28,924 nucleotides of DNA, from positions 1 to 28,924 of the IMG/VR virus record IMGVR_UViG_3300023108_000113. One strand, written 5' to 3'. This document shows, in pieces, positions 1 through 5,628 of the stretch. How positions within the stretch are numbered: the first letter of the stretch is position 1; every line of letters begins with the position of its first letter. Below the pieces are notes generated by a model that was not told the DNA's origin, did not search any database, and saw nothing but the letters and a program-made list of their open reading frames with translations. The translations under genes were made by a program, and so were the position numbers. The DNA is from a virus.

Positions 1-352
1 GTCGGAGTTGGAGACGTTGCGGATGTTGGCCAGTGAGGCCAAGGCTACGCTGGCGATCCGTTACACAGCCGGCGCCCACCCGGTGATCTGCCAGTTGGAG
101 ATCCACCGGGGCAACTATGGCCGGCGTACGGCATCGGCGGTGTTCTCTCTGTCGGCGTTGATCAACCGGATCGACAAGTCGATCGCCGACCTCGAAGAGG
201 ACGAACCGAGCGAACTGACCCCGGAGCCGATCACGTGGAAATGCCGGATATGCGGCACCACGGTGACGACTCTCCTCCCGGTGCTGTCCGCACCGACTTG
301 TTCTCGCCACACCGGTGGCGGCAAACTAATGATACAGAAAGCAGGAAAGTAA
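1..352 (+). CDS. Putative zinc-binding protein, 5' end outside window
   Basis: The frame is open back to the first bases of the window, so the true start may lie upstream; the first in-window start is a TTG at 8. The visible protein is about 116 residues. Its C-terminal part has a C-x2-C pair (CRICG) followed after about 16 residues by C-x2-H, which looks like a small zinc-binding knuckle. The N-terminal half has no motif I recognise. It stops one base before the purZ start codon, so it probably belongs to the same operon. Function unknown. The reading frame is well supported by this packing; the zinc site is inference from residue spacing. Confidence 0.6.
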   Translation, partial: SELETLRMLASEAKATLAIRYTAGAHPVICQLEIHRGNYGRRTASAVFSLSALINRIDKSIADLEEDEPSELTPEPITWKCRICGTTVTTLLPVLSAPTCSRHTGGGKLMIQKAGK

Positions 353-353
353 A

Positions 354-1397
354 ATGGCAGGCACGATTTATTGCGTGGTGGGTGGCCAGTATGGCAGCGA
401 GGCAAAAGGCCATGTGGCTGCGCAACTGCACCAGACTAGAAATATCCCGGTTGCTGTCCGGGTGGGCGGCGCAAACGCTGGTCACACGGTGATCGACGAG
501 AACGGTGTCCGGTTCCCGTTGCGCACCATCCCGGTCGCTGCGGCTGTTGACCATGAGGCCGAGTTGGTGATCGCTGCCGGGTCGGAGATCGATCTGCCGG
601 TTTTGTACGCTGAGATCAAGATGTTGGAGGACGCTGGCCACCCGGTGATCGACCGGCTGTTCATCGACAGCGAGGCGACGATCATCGACGACGAGCACAA
701 GCAGCAGGAGACCGATCTGGTCGGCGAGGTTGGTTCGACGGGCAAGGGTATCGGGGCGGCACGTGCGGCTCGGATGCTACGCAAGGCAACCACCGCCCGT
801 GACTCAGTCATCTCGCACACGGGGTGGCTCGCCGATACGTCGGCGATGCTCAACGATCGACACCAGTCTGGCGTGAACATCCTCATCGAGGGCACGCAGG
901 GCTACCACCTAGGGCTACATGCTGGCCACTACCCGCAGTCGACCACCAACGACTGTCGAGCGATCGATGTCATCGCACAGGCTGGTGTCACCCCGTTGAA
1001 CAGGCCGGAGATCTGGCTGGTGTTCCGCACCTATCCGATCCGGGTGGCCGGCAACAGTGGCGAGATGGGCAAAGAGATCTCGTGGGACGTGCTCGAGGGT
1101 CGCAGCGGTGGCTATATCCAGCCGGAGCGTACCACGGTCACCCAAAAGATCCGGCGTGTTGCCGAGTGGGATCACCAAGCAGCCCGTATGGCGATCAACG
1201 GCAACGGTGGCGCAGCAAACGAGAAACTGCACCTTGCGTTGACCATGGTGGACTATCTCGACCCCGATCTGGAAGGCACGATGTTGATGTCCGATATTGA
1301 GGAGCGTGCGATGGCGTGGATTGAACAGGTCGAGGACGAACTCGGCATGTGTTTCTCTGCTTTCGGCACTAGCGCATCGACGATGGTGTTCCGATGA
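354..1397 (+). CDS. purZ: PurZ-type adenylosuccinate synthetase homologue (2-aminoadenine synthesis)
   Basis: The 347-residue protein has the PurA fold signatures: GGQYGSEAKGH at residues 10-20, GGANAGHTV at 38-46 with the catalytic-type His44, STGKG at 128-132, EGTQG at 179-183, and an RTYPIRVAGNSG block near 225-236. In ordinary PurA the first loop reads GDEGKGK and its Asp is catalytic; here that position is Ser15. This substitution marks PurZ of Z-genome phages (S-2L and PhiVC8 type). PurZ condenses dGMP with aspartate, giving N6-succino-2-amino-dAMP, which host PurB turns into dZMP. It is also shorter than the roughly 430 residues of cellular PurA, as phage forms are. A Shine-Dalgarno-like AGGAAAG precedes the ATG. 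The stop overlaps the next gene as ATGA, and that gene is the MazZ candidate. An archaeal-like PurA acting on IMP is the alternative but fits the Ser less well. Confidence 0.9.
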   Translation: MAGTIYCVVGGQYGSEAKGHVAAQLHQTRNIPVAVRVGGANAGHTVIDENGVRFPLRTIPVAAAVDHEAELVIAAGSEIDLPVLYAEIKMLEDAGHPVIDRLFIDSEATIIDDEHKQQETDLVGEVGSTGKGIGAARAARMLRKATTARDSVISHTGWLADTSAMLNDRHQSGVNILIEGTQGYHLGLHAGHYPQSTTNDCRAIDVIAQAGVTPLNRPEIWLVFRTYPIRVAGNSGEMGKEISWDVLEGRSGGYIQPERTTVTQKIRRVAEWDHQAARMAINGNGGAANEKLHLALTMVDYLDPDLEGTMLMSDIEERAMAWIEQVEDELGMCFSAFGTSASTMVFR

Positions 1398-1705
1398 GCC
1401 TGAAACAGTGGTGGATCGCTCAAGCGATGAAAGAGGCCGATGCCACCGTCGCCAAGATGGAAGAATACGGCTCTCGTGATCTGGTCGAGATCGGCCGGAA
1501 GATGTGCGAACTGCAACACAGGGTCGATCCGGTCAGCGATGTCGAGGCTATGGAGATCGGCTGTATGTTCTACCTTTTGGGCAAGGTTGCCCGTGTGACC
1601 TCGGCTGTTGAACGGGGCGAGGTAGCCTCGGACGACACGTGGTTCGATATATCTGTCTATTCAAAAATGGTGCTTTCCGCTAGAGAAGGAGCGTGGAAAC
1701 TGTGA
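1394..1705 (+). CDS. mazZ: MazZ-like (MazG-fold) dGTP/dATP pyrophosphohydrolase candidate
   Basis: This 103-residue, mainly alpha-helical protein overlaps purZ by ATGA and is therefore translationally coupled to it. A helix with E51 and E54 (EAMEIG) is followed by FYLLGKVARV, a loop, and DDTWFDISVY at 80-89 with D81 and D85. This is the two-helix acidic arrangement of all-alpha MazG-type NTP pyrophosphatases, although the classical ExxD is not exact. Known MazZ enzymes hydrolyse dGTP to dGMP, the substrate of PurZ, and also lower dATP. The family call rests on this helix pattern and the neighbour; substrate specificity is inferred from context. The C-terminal GTGA overlap leads directly into the next gene. 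Confidence 0.75.
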   Translation: MSLKQWWIAQAMKEADATVAKMEEYGSRDLVEIGRKMCELQHRVDPVSDVEAMEIGCMFYLLGKVARVTSAVERGEVASDDTWFDISVYSKMVLSAREGAWKL

Positions 1706-1947
1706 ACAATGTAAACAAGGACAACCCGCATCGTGATCGGCTGTTGGCCGAATATCCGCAGCGGCCGTTGTGGATTCCGCCGCCGGGGTTCCCGATCGGC
1801 CGGGCTATCGCCGACGATCAGGTGTTGGCTAACGTCACCGGGCTGACCCGCCATGTGGCGTGGGTCGACGCCGACGGGGTGTCACATATCGAGACGATCG
1901 AGCCTGATCCGGCTCTTCGTGATCTGTACCGTGGGAGGTTGGGGTGA
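1702..1947 (+). CDS. Hypothetical protein, 81 aa
   Basis: I choose the GTG at 1702, which overlaps the mazZ stop as GTGA and sits about 10 bases after a GAGAAGGAG ribosome-binding site at 1683-1691. An in-frame GTG at 1693 is too close to that site. The protein is proline-rich in its first half (PLWIPPPGFPIG) and ends in a charged segment with no recognised motif. It overlaps the following gene by GTGA. Its place between a MazZ candidate and a dUTPase fusion suggests a link to nucleotide metabolism, but that is only guilt by association. Confidence 0.7.
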   Translation: MNNVNKDNPHRDRLLAEYPQRPLWIPPPGFPIGRAIADDQVLANVTGLTRHVAWVDADGVSHIETIEPDPALRDLYRGRLG

Positions 1948-2780
1948 TTGCTTATCTTGCACAGCCGATTGACCGCTCCACGGATGGTGTGACTGCTGGC
2001 CATGCGGTCACTGTGCGCAGCATGCTGTTGGAGGCGGGGCTGACTGTGTTCTCGCCGTATCTGGCGTGGGGTTCGAAGAAACCGCCGCCCTCGAGGGTGC
2101 AGCGGGTCAACGAGTCGGCGTTGCGTGACGCTTCGGTGTTGGTCGTGGTGATGATGGAGGCCGACCATTCGCTTGGTGTGCCGTTCGAGATGGCGTTGGC
2201 TCGTGAGTGGAATATCCCGATGGTGGTGGTGACCGATATCAAACCGGAGAACTCGGTGATCCTGCGCCATTCCGGCGCTTACATCTTCGATCCTCGCTAC
2301 AGGCAGTTTGCTGTCGACAAGGCCTATCAGGTGGCGCTCGGTAAACGTGACCAGCAGATCGCCAAATGGCAGCCGTTGTCGGGTGGTGTCGCACCTCGTG
2401 CAGGGAAAGAGGGCGATGCCGGGTTCGATCTGCATTATTCGGGCAGTGAGCCGTTGACGATCCAACCGGGTGAGATGGTGAATGTTGAGGCCGGTATCGG
2501 TGTTGAGTTCCCGCCGGGTGTGTGGTGTTTGATTCTTGGCCGGTCGTCGACGTTCCAACGTCGGATGTTTGTCGCTCCGTCGGTGATCGATGCCGGCTAC
2601 CGTGGCGAACTGTTCGCCTGTGTACAGAATATCGGCGAGTATTCGCAGACGATCGAGCCGGGTGAGCGGGTCGCACAGATTGTTCCGTTCGATCTGGTGG
2701 CTAACCGGTACCGTTGGATTGAGGGGACGTTGTCTGACTCGGAGCGTGGTGCGACAGGATTTGGGAGTACGGGACGATGA
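1944..2780 (+). CDS. dut: Fusion: nucleoside 2-deoxyribosyltransferase-like domain plus dUTPase
   Basis: The C-terminal half (about residues 148-278) is a complete trimeric dUTPase with all five motifs: DAGFDLH at 158-164, GRSST at 199-203, IDAGYRGEL at 215-223 with catalytic Asp216, PGERVAQIVP at 239-248, and RGATGFGSTG at 268-277. It hydrolyses dUTP to dUMP and pyrophosphate. The N-terminal half (1-140) resembles the nucleoside 2-deoxyribosyltransferase/DNPH1 fold: YLAQPID at the start, a SVLVVVM strand, and GVPFEMALA at 78-86 with Glu82 where these enzymes keep their nucleophile. That half could cleave or exchange the base of a deoxynucleotide; its substrate cannot be read. The GTG start overlaps the previous stop as GTGA, and the stop overlaps the next gene by ATGA. 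The dUTPase is very secure; the N-terminal assignment is moderate. Confidence 0.9.
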   Translation: MIAYLAQPIDRSTDGVTAGHAVTVRSMLLEAGLTVFSPYLAWGSKKPPPSRVQRVNESALRDASVLVVVMMEADHSLGVPFEMALAREWNIPMVVVTDIKPENSVILRHSGAYIFDPRYRQFAVDKAYQVALGKRDQQIAKWQPLSGGVAPRAGKEGDAGFDLHYSGSEPLTIQPGEMVNVEAGIGVEFPPGVWCLILGRSSTFQRRMFVAPSVIDAGYRGELFACVQNIGEYSQTIEPGERVAQIVPFDLVANRYRWIEGTLSDSERGATGFGSTGR

Positions 2781-4288
2781 ACGATTTCAATAGAGACCGT
2801 TGGGGTCGGCCGTTGATTGTCCCGGCTGGCGGTGGGAAACCTGTCGCCTACAGTCGGGTGTCGTCGTATGGCCAGACGTTGGAGAACCAGTTCGGGTTGA
2901 ACAAGTGGAAACAGCGGATGGTGCTGTTGGGTGCGATCAACCGGACAGATCTGATGTCGTTGGCGACCGCTGCGAAAGACGACGACCGGAAACTCGACGG
3001 GTTGGTGCAACAGATGATGGATGCTGGCGGTGCGTCCCGTGCTGCGAACACTGGCACCGCCATCCACGATGTGTTGGCACAGGTTGATGCCGGGACGCTC
3101 GATGCCGGGTCGGTCGCCGATGAGTTTCTCGCACCTGTTCAGGCGTGGCAGACGTTGCTGGACAGTCTCGGTTGGCAGCCGGCACCAGATCTGATCGAGG
3201 TGACAGTGGTGAATGACCGGTTCGAGGCGGCCGGGTCGCTGGATAACATCTGTGTGACGACCGATGGCCGTTGTGTGGTGGTCGACAAAAAGACAGGGAA
3301 GTCGATCGGTAAGCGGCCGTTGGCCTATATGGTGCAGTTGGCGATCTACGCCACCAGCGACATCTACGATATCGCCACCGGGGAACGGCAGCCGCTCGGG
3401 GTTGACACCCGCACTGCCTATATCGCCCATATCCCGGCCGATGGTGGTGAGCCGGCGATGTACGAGGTCGATGTTGAAGAGGGGCTACGGCTGGCCGATC
3501 TGGCTTTCCAAGTGAGACAGGCGGAGCGCTCCGGGGAGCCTCTCGTGCGTCTGACCCCTGCCGACATGCCTCGACCGGCCTCTGACGCAAGGGAAGCCAA
3601 AGGAGAGGCCACCGGAGCCAACCCGGATGCACAGCGTGTCTGGTTGAAGAGCCGGGTGGCCACCATCCTCGGGTACGACACCGGACGAGACCTATTGGGC
3701 GGGTACTGGCCGGCCAACATCCCGAAACTGTCAGCCGATCATGTCTACAGCCAACTGGAGGTCGACGAGATCGTGGCCTGTCTCAACTGGATCGAGACAG
3801 TGTTGGAGGCGCCGTTCGCCGGGGACGACCCGACAAAACCGAAACCGGAACCGCCAAAAACACAGGTGCCGTTGGTCAGGGACAAACCGAAAGAAGGCCG
3901 GCGGGTCAAAGAATCGGACGTGGCAGCACTGCAAACCAAGATCGAATCGCTGCCAGAGGCGCAGCAGGAGATCATCATGCAGATCGCCAAAGAGGCCAAC
4001 AGCGCCGGTGCGTCGATATCGCTCAGACAGCGGCCATCTGTCCGCCGGTTTGAGATCGCACGACTGCTGGTGCAACTAACCAGCGACTGGCCAGATGCTG
4101 ACATCGCCCTCGGGGTGTTGCGCCATCTGACCGGGTTACAATCGGAAACGGCCGGCGATATCGTCGGCTGGCTCACAATCGAGCAGACCGCCACACTGTT
4201 GGAGGCTCTGCCCGAACTCGCCCGCACGGGCGAGATCATCATAAGGCCTGACGGCCAAATGTCCATCAATACAACCAAGGAGAACTAA
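2777..4288 (+). CDS. Cas4/RecB-type PD-(D/E)XK exonuclease with C-terminal extension
   Basis: The 503-residue protein has RecB-family nuclease landmarks: GTAIHDVL with His97, AGSLDN with Asp156, VVDKKTGK with Asp170 and Lys172, and YMVQLAIYA with Gln187. Phage proteins of this type act as DNA exonucleases in recombination and replication. Here the gene is followed by a probable ssDNA-binding protein, a common pairing. After about residue 250 the similarity to the nuclease core ends. Residues 260-279 are encoded by a repeat element also found in inverted orientation at 9021-9078. Residues 335-360 form a Pro/Lys linker, and the last 140 residues are a helical domain I do not recognise. The ATG overlaps the dUTPase stop as ATGA. 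Nuclease family is confident; biological role is inferred. Confidence 0.85.
   Translation: MNDFNRDRWGRPLIVPAGGGKPVAYSRVSSYGQTLENQFGLNKWKQRMVLLGAINRTDLMSLATAAKDDDRKLDGLVQQMMDAGGASRAANTGTAIHDVLAQVDAGTLDAGSVADEFLAPVQAWQTLLDSLGWQPAPDLIEVTVVNDRFEAAGSLDNICVTTDGRCVVVDKKTGKSIGKRPLAYMVQLAIYATSDIYDIATGERQPLGVDTRTAYIAHIPADGGEPAMYEVDVEEGLRLADLAFQVRQAERSGEPLVRLTPADMPRPASDAREAKGEATGANPDAQRVWLKSRVATILGYDTGRDLLGGYWPANIPKLSADHVYSQLEVDEIVACLNWIETVLEAPFAGDDPTKPKPEPPKTQVPLVRDKPKEGRRVKESDVAALQTKIESLPEAQQEIIMQIAKEANSAGASISLRQRPSVRRFEIARLLVQLTSDWPDADIALGVLRHLTGLQSETAGDIVGWLTIEQTATLLEALPELARTGEIIIRPDGQMSINTTKEN
3556..3612 (-). repeat. Inverted copy 1 of a 57-nt repeat element, inside the Cas4-like gene
   Basis: Bases 3581-3612 are the exact reverse complement of 9021-9052 (32 nt), and 3556-3570 are the exact reverse complement of 9064-9078 (15 nt). 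The spacers differ in sequence and are 10 and 11 nt. The element is translated in frame as Cas4-like residues about 260-279, in a linker beyond the nuclease core. Within this copy, read on the - strand, TGCGTC and a downstream GACGCA could pair. It could be a small mobile palindromic element or a functional site; the sequence does not decide. Confidence 0.8.
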
Positions 4289-4289
4289 A

Positions 4290-4691
4290 ATGGACGATTT
4301 CCTATCAACCAGCAACAGCCTGCCAGCGGTGTCATTCCGTGACGTAGGCGACCGTGCAGAGGGTGTGATCACCAACACCCGGAAACTCGAAGATCGAGAC
4401 ATGGACGGCGAACTGCGGACATGGCCAAACGGAGACCCCAAGCACGTTTGGGTGTTCGATCTCGATACCGCTGACGGCGCTGTTGCGGTTTGGGTTCGTG
4501 GCAATATGGTTACCGCCATCAAAGAGGCAGCGGCCAAGGCCAAGGTCTCAACGATGATCGGCTCGAAACTCACCATCGAACATCACGCTCTCGGTGAGCC
4601 AGCGAAGAAGGGCTACAACGCCCCGAAACTGTACCGGGCAAAGATGGAAGCAGGGCAGGCCGCCAGCGACGGCGACGGCGACTGGCTCTGA
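4290..4691 (+). CDS. Putative single-stranded DNA-binding protein
   Basis: The 133-residue protein starts at an ATG 8 bases after an AAGGAG site, one base beyond the nuclease stop. The central part alternates beta-type strands (WVFDLDTADG, AVAVWVRGNM, KLTIEHHAL), consistent with an OB-like fold. The last residues are a glycine/aspartate tail ending in DWL. SSB proteins end in a similar acidic tail with a hydrophobic tip that docks partner enzymes. The neighbours, a Cas4/RecB-type nuclease upstream and a resolvase-like nuclease and primase-polymerase downstream, fit a replication or recombination role. No clear sequence family is recognised, so this is a structural and contextual guess. Confidence 0.5.
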   Translation: MDDFLSTSNSLPAVSFRDVGDRAEGVITNTRKLEDRDMDGELRTWPNGDPKHVWVFDLDTADGAVAVWVRGNMVTAIKEAAAKAKVSTMIGSKLTIEHHALGEPAKKGYNAPKLYRAKMEAGQAASDGDGDWL

Positions 4692-4697
4692 CAGTCG

Positions 4698-4756
4698 ATG
4701 CCGGTCTGGAGTCCAATCTATCAGAGGGTTGGTTGTAGGGTGCTCCAGACCGGTAT
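4698..4756 (+). terminator. Large two-part hairpin after the ssDNA-binding gene (attenuator or structured leader)
   Basis: CCGGTCTGGAG at 4701-4711 pairs perfectly with CTCCAGACCGG at 4743-4753, and the stem extends three more pairs outward with one G-T. Within the 31-nt loop, CCAATC (4713-4718) can pair with GGTTGG (4727-4732). No run of T follows, so a classical Rho-independent terminator is doubtful. It may stabilise the upstream mRNA end or act as a leader of the next small gene, whose ribosome-binding site starts about 10 bases downstream. Confidence 0.5.
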
Positions 4757-4780
4757 CACCCATTTCGAGAGGGGACAGAT

Positions 4781-4933
4781 ATGGCTTTGAAGATAACGGT
4801 ATCCGCTAACACTGCACGTCTGATGTGCTACTATTTGAGGCGTGTGGTGCCACGTGGGGCTGAGGAGGCCGCCCAACTGTCGTCGATCATCGACGAACTG
4901 GAACGTATAGCCAATGGTGCTGTACAGCGGTGA
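4781..4933 (+). CDS. Small hypothetical protein, 50 aa
   Basis: An ATG at 4781 follows a GAGAGGGG ribosome-binding site at 4766-4774 and opens a 50-codon frame to the TGA at 4931. The product begins MALKITVSANTARLMCYYL and continues into a charged amphipathic helix (EEAAQLSSIIDELERIA). No family is recognised. It overlaps the start of the WhiB gene by 20 bases. The good ribosome-binding site and coupling to WhiB support it as a real gene. Confidence 0.6.
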   Translation: MALKITVSANTARLMCYYLRRVVPRGAEEAAQLSSIIDELERIANGAVQR

Positions 4934-5306
4934 TTGGATGGCGGACGCCGCCTGCAAGTCGCCGGGCAAACCGTGGAATCCGAAATTCTTGGAGGCTATC
5001 GGGGTTGAGATGGGGCTGGCTCGACAAGACTACTGTAGGAACATCTGCGAGTCATGCCCTGTCTACCTCGACTGCCACCGGTGGGTGTTCTTCACCCGGC
5101 CTGACCCGTCTGCGCATATGTTTGCTGCCGGGTTGACGTACCGGCAGCGGCGCAGATGGCGACACTACTGTGAGGATCACGGGAGACCGGTCGAGTTGCC
5201 ACCGGCCTGCGGCACGATCTCCCGCTATATAGCGGTAGAATGTCGATGTGACGATTGCAAGAGGGCTGCAGGTGAAGCGGTAGATGGCGAACAGCAACAA
5301 ACGTAA
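4914..5306 (+). CDS. WhiB-family iron-sulfur transcriptional regulator
   Basis: Wbl proteins are actinobacterial and actinophage regulators that bind a [4Fe-4S] cluster and act with the host sigma factor. The 130-residue protein has the Wbl opening DWMADAAC with Cys14, then Cys45-x2-Cys48-x5-Cys54. The usual G[VI]WGG turn is absent: the corresponding stretch reads AAGLTYRQRRRW at 71-82, still followed by a basic helix. The C-terminus adds CGTISRYIAVECRCDDC with Cys99, 110, 112 and 115, a second possible metal site often seen as a tail on actinophage proteins. I use the ATG at 4914 because the next ATG would delete the DW of the domain. It overlaps the small gene upstream and the nuclease gene downstream. 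Family assignment is firm; targets are unknown. Confidence 0.9.
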   Translation: MVLYSGDWMADAACKSPGKPWNPKFLEAIGVEMGLARQDYCRNICESCPVYLDCHRWVFFTRPDPSAHMFAAGLTYRQRRRWRHYCEDHGRPVELPPACGTISRYIAVECRCDDCKRAAGEAVDGEQQQT

Positions 5307-5619
5307 AGGGAGCGCTGCCGAGTTGGCGGTCGCCCGGTGGCTTGCCGCCAACGGCTGGCCAGATGCCGAACGTCGCTATGACGCTGGCCGGCATGACGAC
5401 CGAGGCGACATCCGTGGGATACCCGGTGTGACGTTAGAGGTGAAGAACCACCAGCGGCTCGATCTGGCTGGCTGGCTGCGAGAGTTGGCGGCAGAGATGG
5501 AGAACGACGGCACCGATATCGGCGCTGTCGTAGTGAAGAAGAGAGGAACAACCGATGTCGGCCAGTGGTACGCTGTGCTGCCGATGGAGGTTTTGATCCG
5601 CATACTACCTGAAGACTAG
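5284..5619 (+). CDS. Hjc-like PD-(D/E)XK endonuclease (Holliday junction resolvase type)
   Basis: The 111-residue size and motif order match small resolvase-like nucleases: KGSAAELAVARWL with Glu13, RGDIRGIPG with Asp42, LEVKN with Glu52 and Lys54, then a GAVVVKKRGT strand and a YAVLPME strand. Such enzymes cut branched DNA made during phage recombination and before packaging. The start lies 23 bases inside the WhiB gene, showing tight coupling. A non-resolvase PD-(D/E)XK endonuclease such as a VRR-NUC type is the alternative. Confidence 0.8.
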   Translation: MANSNKRKGSAAELAVARWLAANGWPDAERRYDAGRHDDRGDIRGIPGVTLEVKNHQRLDLAGWLRELAAEMENDGTDIGAVVVKKRGTTDVGQWYAVLPMEVLIRILPED

Positions 5620-5628
5620 AGGAACAAA

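Noticed and set aside
482-895. Long - strand frame across purZ
   Set aside because: It lies fully inside a well-conserved gene on the other strand and shows no recognisable protein pattern.
354-1397. Reading this gene as an ordinary cellular-type PurA
   Set aside because: The catalytic Asp position is Ser, the protein is much shorter than cellular PurA, and a MazG-like gene is coupled to it.
1818-2558. Arg/His-rich - strand frame across the dUTPase fusion
   Set aside because: Composition is typical of a reverse-frame shadow in GC-rich DNA; the dUTPase motifs lie on the + strand.
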